From assembly GCF_006757745.1 (NCBI RefSeq), contig NZ_AP019740.1:62001-126000 (forward strand): 64,000 nucleotides of DNA, read 5' to 3'. The position numbers were made by a program, and so were the translations under genes. The stretch comes from Acinetobacter radioresistens DSM 6976 = NBRC 102413 = CIP 103788 (GTDB lineage: Bacteria > Pseudomonadota > Gammaproteobacteria > Pseudomonadales > Moraxellaceae). Each line of letters opens with the position of its first letter. The first letter of the stretch is position 1. Below the pieces are notes generated by a model. It did not search any database. It was not told where the DNA came from and worked only from the letters and a program-made list of their open reading frames with translations. Below are positions 46,784 through 55,707 of this stretch, piece by piece.

Positions 46784-47407
46784 CTAACGTTTTACCACAA
46801 TTGAATCAATACCACTATGCTGTAAAGTCTGCTGTGCAATGACAGCAGCTTCCTGTGAGTCATACGGCCCAGAAATGACCCGATACCAGGTTTGGCTATT
46901 TTCAGTGGTTTTGATGACATCAGCAGAAAGACCATTCAGGATAATTTCAGCACGGCGTGCATCAGCACTGTCAGGATCTGGAAAACTGCGTACCTGTAAA
47001 ATAAACGATGGCTGACGTGGTGCAGGCGCTTCAGTCACATCCAGGCTACCATCTGCCGGTGCTGCATCTGCCGGTGTGGCAGGTTGTACTGGTTCAGGTG
47101 CTTCTACGATCACTACAGGTGCAGTATCTTTAGTGGTCTCAGGAATAGCCTGTTCAGGGATCGGTGTAACCTGCTGTTGTGGCAGCAAGTCATAGAAACG
47201 GTAATCCTTGTTGGTTTCTTCCTGGTAGTGCTCGGAGGTAATCTGGTTTTTCGGTTTAACCGGTTCCCACGGTTTCCAGAGCATCAATATAACTGCCAGG
47301 CAGAGTACAGCCAATATAGCGACCAGCGTCCCCAACCATTTCGGAATCAGGGGCTGCTTTGGCTTGGTTGACCGTTCAGATACACCGCGTTGCGTTTTTC
47401 CAAACAC
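46784..47407 (-). CDS. SPOR-domain cell-division-type membrane protein
   Basis: 207 aa starting on GTG at 47407 (AGAGAGG upstream). A short basic cytoplasmic N-terminus, one membrane helix (LVAILAVLCLAVILMLW, about residues 28-44), a Pro/Glu/Ala-rich periplasmic linker, and a C-terminal SPOR domain (about 130-205: FILQVRSFPDPDSADARRAE ... VISGPYDSQEAAVIAQQTL), which binds denuded peptidoglycan at the septum. The layout is that of FtsN-like proteins. It lies 21 bp after argS and is probably cotranscribed with it, the usual argS-ftsN-like pairing in this group. Confidence 0.88.
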   Translation of the reverse strand: MFGKTQRGVSERSTKPKQPLIPKWLGTLVAILAVLCLAVILMLWKPWEPVKPKNQITSEHYQEETNKDYRFYDLLPQQQVTPIPEQAIPETTKDTAPVVIVEAPEPVQPATPADAAPADGSLDVTEAPAPRQPSFILQVRSFPDPDSADARRAEIILNGLSADVIKTTENSQTWYRVISGPYDSQEAAVIAQQTLQHSGIDSIVVKR

Positions 47408-47428
47408 GTGGAAACCTCTCTTGTTATT

Positions 47429-49219
47429 TTACATGGTAGTCGGTGCAGACACACCGAGCAGTTCCAGGCCATTACGAAGTACTTGCTGAACATTTACAGA
47501 AAGTAGTAGACGGGCCTGAGTCAGTTCAGCATCATCACCAAGTACTTTATGTTCATTATACCAACCGTGGAAAAGCGCTGCCAATTCCTTCAGGTAGTTA
47601 CCGACCTGATGCGGTTCATAAACATTGGCTGCACGAATCACAATATCCGGGTAAGCTGCCAGCTTGGCCAGCAGTTCAGTTTCTGCATCAAGTTCCAGGC
47701 GCGGTGCATGGCTACGTGCTGTAGAGACATTCAAAACAATACCATTACTCGCGGCTTTTTCTAGCATACGGCAGATACGTGCATGCGCATACTGGATATA
47801 ATATACGGCATTATCTTTACTTTGCGAGACTGCGAGGTCAAGGTCAAAGTCAATATGCTGTTCAGATTTACGCATTACATAATAAAAACGTGCTGCGTCA
47901 TTGCCAACTTCTTTACGCAGGTCACGCAAGGTTACAAACTGTCCGGAACGCGAAGACATCTGAACCATTTCACCACTACGCCATAAACTCACAAACTGTA
48001 CCAGTAAAACAGTCAGTTTCTTTGAGTCATAACCCATTGCCTCAATTGCAGCTTTTACCCGCGAGATATAACCATGGTGATCTGAACCCCAGATATCAAT
48101 CAGGTCGGTATAACCGCGTTGCAGTTTATTGAGATGATAGGCAATATCCGAGGCAAAATAAGTGGTCTGGCCATTACGGCGTTTTACCACACGGTCTTTT
48201 TCATCACCAAATTCGGTTGATTTAAACCAGATGTTGCCATCTTTTTCATATAAAAAGCCGCGTTGATCCAAGGTTTGTAGGGCTTCATCAATTTTTTCAG
48301 TGAGCGAAGCTTCACTAAACCATTCATTAAACGTTACACCGAACTCGCCCAGATCATCTTTAATATCATCTAGAATGGCTTTAAGCGCTGCCTGGTGAAA
48401 CACTCGATAACCTTCACCCAGTAAGTGCTGGGCATTAAAAATCAGGCCATCAATATGCTTTTCTTTATCACCAGAGAGAACGACTTTATTACCTTCACTG
48501 TCTGGCTCAGCAGCATATTGAACATCTTCCGGAACATCTTTATAGACATCAGCGACAGGGTGTACATAAGTTTTACCTTTCAGGTCGATAATGCCCTGTG
48601 CGATTTCCTTGACATAGTCACCTTGGTAGGCATTTTTAGGAAAAACTAAATCTTGTCCTAACAGTTCAAGATAACGCAGGTAAGTAGAGGTCGCCAGAAT
48701 ATCCATTTGACGGCCTGCATCATTGACGTAATATTCACGATCAACCTTTGCACCTGTCGCCTCAAGCAAAGTGGCGACGGTCATGCCATAAGCAGCACCA
48801 CGGCCATGACCTACATGCAGGCTAGATGTCGGATTGGCAGAGACAAACTCAACCTGAATTTTTTTCGCAGCATTAACCTGCGTGCGACCATATTGGTCTT
48901 TTTGAGCCTGAATCTGGTCGAGTACCGCAAAGCGCTGGTCAGCATTTAAAAAGAAATTGATAAAGCCCGGACCAGCAATTTCAGCTTTGCTAATGTCAGC
49001 CACTTCAGGCAGGTTTGCCAGAATTTTTTCAGCCAGATCACGCGGCTTCATACCAGCAGCTTTTGCCCCGATCATGGCAATATTAGATGCGAAATCGCCA
49101 TGACTGCGGTCTTTGGTTCGGGTCAGGCTACTGCTGTTGGTCCACTCAGTGGGGAGTACCCCTTGGTTCTGAAGGGATTGTACTGCATGATCAAGAGCTG
49201 CTTGTATTGCCGTATTCAT
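47429..49219 (-). CDS. argS: Arginyl-tRNA synthetase
   Basis: Class I synthetase, 596 aa from the ATG at 49219 (MNTAIQAALDHAVQSL); an upstream extension to 49291 does not resemble ArgS. The HIGH-type signature is SANPTSSLHVGHGRGAAYGM (about residues 122-141), the KMSKS counterpart is MSSRSGQFVTL, and the C-terminal anticodon-binding domain has VNVQQVLRNGLELLGV. It charges tRNA-Arg in the cytosol. Leads the argS-SPOR pair. Confidence 0.97.
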   Translation of the reverse strand: MNTAIQAALDHAVQSLQNQGVLPTEWTNSSSLTRTKDRSHGDFASNIAMIGAKAAGMKPRDLAEKILANLPEVADISKAEIAGPGFINFFLNADQRFAVLDQIQAQKDQYGRTQVNAAKKIQVEFVSANPTSSLHVGHGRGAAYGMTVATLLEATGAKVDREYYVNDAGRQMDILATSTYLRYLELLGQDLVFPKNAYQGDYVKEIAQGIIDLKGKTYVHPVADVYKDVPEDVQYAAEPDSEGNKVVLSGDKEKHIDGLIFNAQHLLGEGYRVFHQAALKAILDDIKDDLGEFGVTFNEWFSEASLTEKIDEALQTLDQRGFLYEKDGNIWFKSTEFGDEKDRVVKRRNGQTTYFASDIAYHLNKLQRGYTDLIDIWGSDHHGYISRVKAAIEAMGYDSKKLTVLLVQFVSLWRSGEMVQMSSRSGQFVTLRDLRKEVGNDAARFYYVMRKSEQHIDFDLDLAVSQSKDNAVYYIQYAHARICRMLEKAASNGIVLNVSTARSHAPRLELDAETELLAKLAAYPDIVIRAANVYEPHQVGNYLKELAALFHGWYNEHKVLGDDAELTQARLLLSVNVQQVLRNGLELLGVSAPTTM

Positions 49220-49317
49220 AATCAGTCGAAAAATAAGTATCGCGGAAAGAGAGCAAATATAACAAATTTCCAGCAGCTTGGGGGAGTGCATTTACAGGGA
49301 TTAAAAGCGCTTTGGCC

Positions 49318-49342
49318 GTTTCATTACAGGAAATGCTATAAT
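49318..49342 (+). promoter_or_regulatory. Possible promoter of the DUF2798 gene
   Basis: Extended -10 TGCTATAAT ending at 49342, about 70 bp before the ATG; the best -35 (TTTGGC/TTGGCC near 49311) is imperfect and slightly too far. Confidence 0.4.
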
Positions 49343-49411
49343 GCTGCTTATTTTCCTCAAGAAATCTGGAAAATATTTTATAAATTTATATTAAAAACCT
49401 AGAGTTATGCC

Positions 49412-49699
49412 ATGAACCAAACGCGTGCGACCATTATCGGCAGTATCCCGAAGCTACCGGCAGCATGCGCTGCCTGGATAATACCTCTTATTTTATCCTG
49501 TCTGATGAGTGGAATAATTTCCATGATTAATCTTTTACGCAGTTTAGGTTGGGTCGAAAATTTCTTTCATCTCTGGTTTAGTGCCTGGATGTTATCTTGG
49601 CTGGCTGCATTTCCAGCGGTACTGATCCTATTGCCACTGGTACGCCGTATAGCCGGCCTGTTAGTTGATATGACCCCGCCATCTCCACCTCAGCGTTAA
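49412..49699 (+). CDS. DUF2798-family small membrane protein
   Basis: 95 aa with two membrane helices (PLILSCLMSGIISMINLL and WMLSWLAAFPAVLILLPLV), the pattern of the DUF2798 family (PLxMSxxMSxxvSxxxxxxxxG... W...W..A.p.....P..R). Function unknown. Confidence 0.8.
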   Translation: MNQTRATIIGSIPKLPAACAAWIIPLILSCLMSGIISMINLLRSLGWVENFFHLWFSAWMLSWLAAFPAVLILLPLVRRIAGLLVDMTPPSPPQR

Positions 49700-50544
49700 T
49701 TAATTCCGTGCGGTCAGTGGTTTTTCTAGCAGTTCAGCGTGGTTAAGATGAAAGGTATAAAGGTTGCGGGAATAGTAGACTTTATTAATTTTTATTATTT
49801 TGGACTTTTGTTTGAACATATTCCGCTTCTGGAAGATGATAAAGCGCAAAGGGATTGGCAGTTTTTATTGTCGGGTAAGAGAAGAGCCGGATCTGTCTAG
49901 TCTCTAGTTTATTAGTCTAGACTTATTCACTGCTGCTCATACAAATAGAAAACCAGCTTTTGATAAGCTATCTGACCATTGAACTCAAAAGATAAAATAT
50001 AATTTTGCTCAGGTTTGTTTTGAAGAATTTAAACTTTCTCTTTTTTATATAAACCTGCTGGATTCTTCAGAATGTGTCACTGAGCTGCCCCAATGGATTG
50101 AGAGTAATTTTATGAATATCTCTTATGCCTTTGGGGCAAAATTTAATAATTCTTTTATATCAAAACAGAGCTTAAATCTTCCCTTATTTTTGAAATGGCT
50201 CAATAGTTGCCATCTGCAGCCAGAAAAACACTAATCATCAATAAAATCAAAAAGTAGAGCTTTATTATTAGTCACTATTATTTTCAGAGAGTTAAATAGC
50301 ACAGAAGTATAACAAAATAAAGTTTCATCAGAATCCTGTTCAGGACAATATAAAACCAGATCCAGTCTTCGACAACTTTCTTATTCTCTATGTAAATACT
50401 CTCAATATCAGTATCACTGTTCGAAATACCCATTTTATATAAAAAACGCTTAAGCTAAGGGTTAAATCAAGTGAATGAAAGTTGAAGACTGGACAGATCC
50501 TTACATTTTAGTCAATCTGGACCAAGTCTATAGGTATGAGATAA
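49700..50544. other. Long gap with a degenerate reading frame
   Basis: 845 bp between the DUF2798 gene and maeA. It includes an open plus-strand stretch at 49983-50234 (see that entry) and otherwise AT-rich sequence. A palindrome-like AGTCTCTAGTTTATTAGTCTAGACT lies near 49900. I see no RNA gene. Confidence 0.4.
49983..50234 (+). pseudogene. Orphan 3' reading frame, unknown protein
   Basis: 83 codons open from a stop at 49980 to TAA at 50232, without an ATG at its head: it reads KYNFAQVCFEEFKLSLFYIN then LLDSSECVTELPQWIESNFM and ends FLKWLNSCHLQPEKH. The amino-acid content looks protein-like, not random. Probably the end of a decayed gene. I do not recognise the family. Confidence 0.35.
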
Positions 50545-52239
50545 ATGACCACAGAGCAAAGCAAGCATCCATTATATATTCCTTATGCTGGCTACACCCT
50601 ATTAGAACTCCCGCTATTAAACAAAGGTTCTGCCTTTACCGAAGAAGAACGCAGTACATTTAATCTGCACGGTTTAATTCCGCATATTATTGAAAGTATC
50701 GAAGAGCAGAGCCAGCGCTCCTATCAACAGTACTCTTCTTTTAATGATGCAATCAATAAGCATATTTATTTACGAAATATCCAAGACACTAATGAAACCT
50801 TGTTTTACCACCTGATCGAGAATCATCTAAGTGAGATGATGCCGATAATTTATACACCGACAGTGGGTGAGGCCTGTCAGCGTTTTTCTGACATATATCG
50901 TCGACACCGAGGAATTTTTATTTCTTATCCGGACCGTGAACATATTGATGACATCTTGCAGAATGTCAGCAAAAAGAATGTAAAAGTTATCGTTATTACA
51001 GATGGCGAACGTATTCTGGGCTTAGGAGATCAGGGTATTGGCGGAATGGGGATTCCTATTGGCAAGCTCTCTTTATATACCGCATGTGGCGGAATCAGCC
51101 CGGCTTATACCTTGCCTATTACCATTGATGTGGGAACCAATAACCAGCAACTCTTAAATGACCCGATTTATATGGGATGGCGACAGCCACGTATTACTGG
51201 TGATGAGTATTATGCTTTTATTGATCAGGTGATTAATGCCATTAAACGCCGCTGGCCAAAAGCCTTAATTCAGTTTGAAGATTTTGCCCAGAATAATGCA
51301 ATGCCAATATTGCAGACTTATCGCAACAAAATCTGCTGTTTTAATGACGATATTCAAGGAACTGCAGCAGTATCGGTAGGAAGCCTGATAGCAGCCAGCC
51401 GTGCTGCTGGCAAGCAGCTTAAAGATCAGGTTGTGGCATTCCTGGGTGCAGGCTCAGCCGGTTGCGGTATTGCTGAGCAGATTGTGGCACAAATGGTTGC
51501 GGAAGGTTTAACTGATATCGAAGCACGAGCACGTGTTTATATGGTCGACCGTTTTGGCCTGATTACTGAAAACCAGCCAAACCTGCGGGATTTCCAGCGT
51601 AAACTGGCGCAGCGTGCAGATGTCATTGCCGACTGGGCTGATATGGGTGAAGTTATCTCTCTACTGGATGTAGTCAGAAATGCTCAGCCAAGTGTATTGA
51701 TTGGAGTATCTGGGCAGCCCGGACTATTTACTGAAGAAATTATTAAAACTATGCATGCGCATTGTGAACGTCCAATTGTAATGCCACTTTCTAATCCGAC
51801 TTCTCAGGTTGAGGCTGTACCCGCCGATATTATCCAGTGGACGGAGGGGAAAGCTTTAATTGCAACCGGTAGCCCGTTTGCACCGGTCAATTATCATGGC
51901 AAAATTTATGAGATTTCCCAGTGTAATAACTCATATATTTTTCCAGGTATTGGTTTAGGTGTAATTGCCTGTGGCGCCACCCGGATTACAGATAGCATGC
52001 TTATGGCTTCGAGTAATGCCTTGGCAGATTGTTCACCTATGTTAATTGATCCAGAGGCAGACTTATTGCCGAGTATTGATGAGATTCAAAAGGTCTCTAA
52101 AATCATTGCTTTTAAAGTTGCGAAAGCAGCTATGGAAGCTGAAGTTGCTCCTCTCATTAATGATGAGCTCTTACAGAAGTGTATTGAAGAGAACTTCTGG
52201 AAACCAGAATATCGTCGCTATAAACGAATTCCTTTTTAA
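50545..52239 (+). CDS. maeA: NAD-dependent malic enzyme
   Basis: Oxidative decarboxylation of malate to pyruvate, 564 aa, the length of the SfcA/MaeA class. Conserved segments: [20 protein letters not shown] (about residues 100-119), [20 protein letters not shown] (here ITDGERI...), catalytic Lys in [34 protein letters not shown], and the NAD motif [15 protein letters not shown] (about residues 302-316). Single gene with a terminator. Confidence 0.96.
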   Translation: MTTEQSKHPLYIPYAGYTLLELPLLNKGSAFTEEERSTFNLHGLIPHIIESIEEQSQRSYQQYSSFNDAINKHIYLRNIQDTNETLFYHLIENHLSEMMPIIYTPTVGEACQRFSDIYRRHRGIFISYPDREHIDDILQNVSKKNVKVIVITDGERILGLGDQGIGGMGIPIGKLSLYTACGGISPAYTLPITIDVGTNNQQLLNDPIYMGWRQPRITGDEYYAFIDQVINAIKRRWPKALIQFEDFAQNNAMPILQTYRNKICCFNDDIQGTAAVSVGSLIAASRAAGKQLKDQVVAFLGAGSAGCGIAEQIVAQMVAEGLTDIEARARVYMVDRFGLITENQPNLRDFQRKLAQRADVIADWADMGEVISLLDVVRNAQPSVLIGVSGQPGLFTEEIIKTMHAHCERPIVMPLSNPTSQVEAVPADIIQWTEGKALIATGSPFAPVNYHGKIYEISQCNNSYIFPGIGLGVIACGATRITDSMLMASSNALADCSPMLIDPEADLLPSIDEIQKVSKIIAFKVAKAAMEAEVAPLINDELLQKCIEENFWKPEYRRYKRIPF

Positions 52240-52249
52240 CTTTAAGTAA

Positions 52250-52276
52250 ATTCAAGGAGCTTTGGCTCCTTTTTTA
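52250..52276 (+). terminator. maeA terminator
   Basis: AAGGAGC-TTTG-GCTCCTT hairpin followed by TTTTT, 15 bp after the stop codon. Confidence 0.9.
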
Positions 52277-52379
52277 TTATTCAATAAAAAAGACTTTAAC
52301 CCCAAAGCTGGACGATTACAACGATCTTGCATTAAAATGCGCCCAATTTATAACATCAATAATTAAAAAGAAGGCAACC

Positions 52380-55300
52380 ATGCTGAAGAATATTTATTCT
52401 CTTTTTGAGCAGATGGGGCTAGGCGCATTAAAACGGGCCCTGCATGTCCAGTTTTCTCTTCCTGAACTTAATCAGCAGGTTTTTCTGCAACGTATTGATG
52501 GGCAGCATCGTATCAATCATGGTTTAAAGATAGAATTAATTTGCCTCTCAACCAATGCACATCTTCCGTTAAAGCAATTTATTGGTTGTCAGGTAGCAGT
52601 TGACCAAGTGACTGATACCGGGCAACTCAGCCGCAATTCGGGCATCATTACCCAAGCCAGTCAAGGTCAAAGTGATGGAGCGCTCAGCGTTTATAAACTT
52701 GTCTTGGAAGATGGCACTGTTCTCTGGCATAAACGTCGCAACAGTCGGGTGTTTATGAATAAGAGTGTGCCTGAAATCAGTGAAATTCTATTCAAGGAAT
52801 GGCAAGCCAAAAGTCCATTATTTACAGCTAGTTTGAGTCTGGATTTAAGTGGTCTGTCCCAAAACTATGACGTACGCCCTTTTGTAATGCAGGCCAACGA
52901 GACTGATTATGAGTTTATAACCCGTTTGTGGCGTAGCGAGGGCATTAACTGGCTGGTCGATGAGCAAAGCTATCTGGTTGCACACCCGTTACAGGAAATT
53001 CAGCCACAGAAATTACGTTTGATTGATGACAACGTGCATTATACAGCGCTTAAACGTGGCCTGATAAATTTTCATCGTAGTCATGCGACTGAGCGTTTTG
53101 ACAGTATCACCAATCTGACGGCCTACCGTAATCTTCAGTCAACGGCTACCCATGTACAACGCTGGCAGGCAGATAGTTTAAGTCAGGATGAAGGGAACGG
53201 TTCGGTACTAAGTACACATCAGCACAGCGAACAATATACCAATGAAAGTCTGAGTCTTGAACAGGCCTGGTCAACCAGTCCAGCATGGATTGGTGACCTG
53301 AATGGTGCAGACCAGTCAACCGTTTCAGGTTCAGCACAGGTAGAGAAGCTGAATTCTATCTTTAACCAGTACCAAGATAGTCAGGCTAAATATTTTAAGG
53401 CAAGCAGTAGTGTACGGGATGCACAGATCGGTTACTGGTTTGAGTTAAATGGGCATCCTGAAATTGACCAGCATACTGGAGCTGACAAACAGTTCCTGAT
53501 TTATGAAAAAACCTTTTATAACCAGAACAATTTACCTAAAGATATACAAAGCCAGATTGACCTCTTGATCAGTATTAAAGACTGGTTATCTTCAAACGAT
53601 GAGCGACAGGCCAATGAACTGGTCCTGATACGCCGTCAGGTAAAAGTTGTTCCTGAATACCAGCCGCTGGTCCATCGTCCACCTGCCTATCCACAACGTG
53701 CTCGTGTCGTCGGGCCAGAAGGCGAAAGTATTCATGTAGACCAGTGGGGCCGTATTAAAGTCCGGTTTCTGTTTACTAGGGTAGATGACCATAGCCATGA
53801 TGGAGGAGCCGGCAGTAATAATAATGATACTGACTCAGCCTGGGTAGATGTACTCACACCATGGGCGGGAGAGGGATATGGGGCCCGCTTTTTACCTCGC
53901 ATTGGTGAATTGGTGGTGATCGATTTTTTTGACGGCAATGTAGATCGCCCATTTATTATAGGGCGTATTCATGAGGCAGAGCGTTATCCGACCCGTTTCG
54001 ATATTAAGGGGCAACTACCTGATACCAAAAAACTTAGTGGTATTCGTAGTCAGGAAGTTAATGGTAGTGGTTTTAACCAACTACGATTTGACGATACCAC
54101 GGGTCAGATTAGTACCCAGCTACAAAGTAGCCATGCAGCGACACAACTGAATTTGGGAAATCTTAGTCATCCTAAAGACAAAGCGGTTAGCAATAGCCGA
54201 GGTGAAGGTTTTGAACTTAGAACCGATGCTTGGGGAGCATTACGTGCTGGTAAAGGAATGCTAATCAGTACCTATCCACAGGAACAAGCCATAGCTGACC
54301 ATCTGGAAGCTACACAAGCCCAGTCTTTACTGTCGGAAGGCTATGAAAGCATGAAGATGCTAAGCGAAATTGCTACCAAACAGCAGACTGATGCATTAAA
54401 TGTGATTAACCGCTTACCAAAACTTATCCAGTCACTTGAACTAAAAACTACAGGGCAGGCGTTAAACAGTACACTCAACTTATTTAAAGAAAGCATGAAC
54501 AATGATCCAATCCATGCACTAAAAGATTGTGGCGGGTTTATTGAAGAAATAGGTTCTTTAGGCGGTGATGTAAAAGGGGTTATAGATGAATTCAATACAT
54601 TTTTTACTGATGCTAAAGATGCAGTGGAGAACTTAAAAGAGTTTATTGAAAATGTTGAGGAGCATGGTGCTGATATTGTAAAAGGCAAGCTTGCCAGTAT
54701 TAAAGACCAGATTCAGCAGAACCCATTTGAAAGTATTAAAGAAGTGGGAAAAGTCTTGGCAAATGTAGATATGAAAGACTTTGACCTAATGAGCGTATGT
54801 GGAACCTTTAGTAAAGGTAGCAAGCTGCAAATCACTCCTTCTAAAGCATTGAGTTCGTTACAAGGCTTTATGGAAGGCTATACCCAAGGTTTAGAAAGTA
54901 GTCCCGACACTAAACAGCAAGAGCAGGGCAAAATTTTTAGACAGGCATTGATGTTATTAGCTTCACCAAATGGTATTGCTTTAACGACACCTGAAAATAT
55001 TGTTTTGCAGGCCTCTCAGGATATTGCCGAGAGTGCCAGTGGTTCAATTAACCTGAGTGCGCAGAAGAATATTATTGGACATGCACAGGACAAAATCAGC
55101 CTGTTTGCTGCACAAAATGGGCTCCGCGCTTATGCAGCAAAAGGGAAGCTCGAGCTACAAGCACAAGACGATGCGATTGAGGCGATTGCCAAGAAGGTCA
55201 TTAAACTGATTTCTACTGAGGAAAAGATTGAAATCACCAGTCCTAAAGAGATTGTCCTGACAGCAGGTGGCTCTCAGCTGAAGATCAATGCCAACGGTGT

Positions 55301-55697
55301 GTTTTCAACCACAGGCGGTAAGTTTGAGAGTAAGGCTGGGCAGCATTTATTTACTGGTGGAGCTAAAGTTTCATATGAGGTACCTGAATTACCAAAAATA
55401 GGGCTATATGCTGTTGATTTCTTATTTTCAAGTTTAGCAGGTACGGGGATAGGAAATGCAAAAATACAGATGTATGAACCAGATAAGAAAGAAATTATTT
55501 GGGAAGGGGTAACGGATTCAATAGGGAAAAGCAACTTATCAGTGCAAGAAGAATCAAAACGATACGAAGCATTGATTGGTTTTGATGAATGGTCAAGTAT
55601 CTTTGACGATGAGGATAAATACGAAGAAGAAAATGACGATGAATTTGAAATTGGTGAACATGGTTTACAAGCTGAAAAAAAAGATTTAGAACAATAG
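52380..55697 (+). CDS. vgrG: Type VI secretion tip protein VgrG with long C-terminal extension
   Basis: 1105 aa. The first ~620 residues are the gp27/gp5-like VgrG core (FSLPELNQQVFLQRIDGQHR near the start, the RVVGPEGESIHVDQWGRIKV OB-fold entry at about 442-461, WVDVLTPWAGEGYGARFLPR, VIDFFDGNVDRPFIIGRIHE). An alpha-helical insert (about 640-800) and a DUF2345 beta-helix with repeated SQDIAESASGSINLSAQKNI-type strands follow. The last ~100 residues are a beta-rich domain (GLYAVDFLFSSLAGTGIGNA) and an acidic tail (DDEDKYEEENDDE). It punctures target cells and should carry the effector encoded 10 bp downstream. No structural T6SS genes lie in the window, so this is an orphan vgrG cluster. Confidence 0.95.
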   Translation: MLKNIYSLFEQMGLGALKRALHVQFSLPELNQQVFLQRIDGQHRINHGLKIELICLSTNAHLPLKQFIGCQVAVDQVTDTGQLSRNSGIITQASQGQSDGALSVYKLVLEDGTVLWHKRRNSRVFMNKSVPEISEILFKEWQAKSPLFTASLSLDLSGLSQNYDVRPFVMQANETDYEFITRLWRSEGINWLVDEQSYLVAHPLQEIQPQKLRLIDDNVHYTALKRGLINFHRSHATERFDSITNLTAYRNLQSTATHVQRWQADSLSQDEGNGSVLSTHQHSEQYTNESLSLEQAWSTSPAWIGDLNGADQSTVSGSAQVEKLNSIFNQYQDSQAKYFKASSSVRDAQIGYWFELNGHPEIDQHTGADKQFLIYEKTFYNQNNLPKDIQSQIDLLISIKDWLSSNDERQANELVLIRRQVKVVPEYQPLVHRPPAYPQRARVVGPEGESIHVDQWGRIKVRFLFTRVDDHSHDGGAGSNNNDTDSAWVDVLTPWAGEGYGARFLPRIGELVVIDFFDGNVDRPFIIGRIHEAERYPTRFDIKGQLPDTKKLSGIRSQEVNGSGFNQLRFDDTTGQISTQLQSSHAATQLNLGNLSHPKDKAVSNSRGEGFELRTDAWGALRAGKGMLISTYPQEQAIADHLEATQAQSLLSEGYESMKMLSEIATKQQTDALNVINRLPKLIQSLELKTTGQALNSTLNLFKESMNNDPIHALKDCGGFIEEIGSLGGDVKGVIDEFNTFFTDAKDAVENLKEFIENVEEHGADIVKGKLASIKDQIQQNPFESIKEVGKVLANVDMKDFDLMSVCGTFSKGSKLQITPSKALSSLQGFMEGYTQGLESSPDTKQQEQGKIFRQALMLLASPNGIALTTPENIVLQASQDIAESASGSINLSAQKNIIGHAQDKISLFAAQNGLRAYAAKGKLELQAQDDAIEAIAKKVIKLISTEEKIEITSPKEIVLTAGGSQLKINANGVFSTTGGKFESKAGQHLFTGGAKVSYEVPELPKIGLYAVDFLFSSLAGTGIGNAKIQMYEPDKKEIIWEGVTDSIGKSNLSVQEESKRYEALIGFDEWSSIFDDEDKYEEENDDEFEIGEHGLQAEKKDLEQ

Positions 55698-55707
55698 GTA
55701 ATTCTAT

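Noticed and set aside
47779..48132. Plus-strand frames antisense to argS
   Set aside because: They are shadows of a highly conserved gene; no supporting signals.
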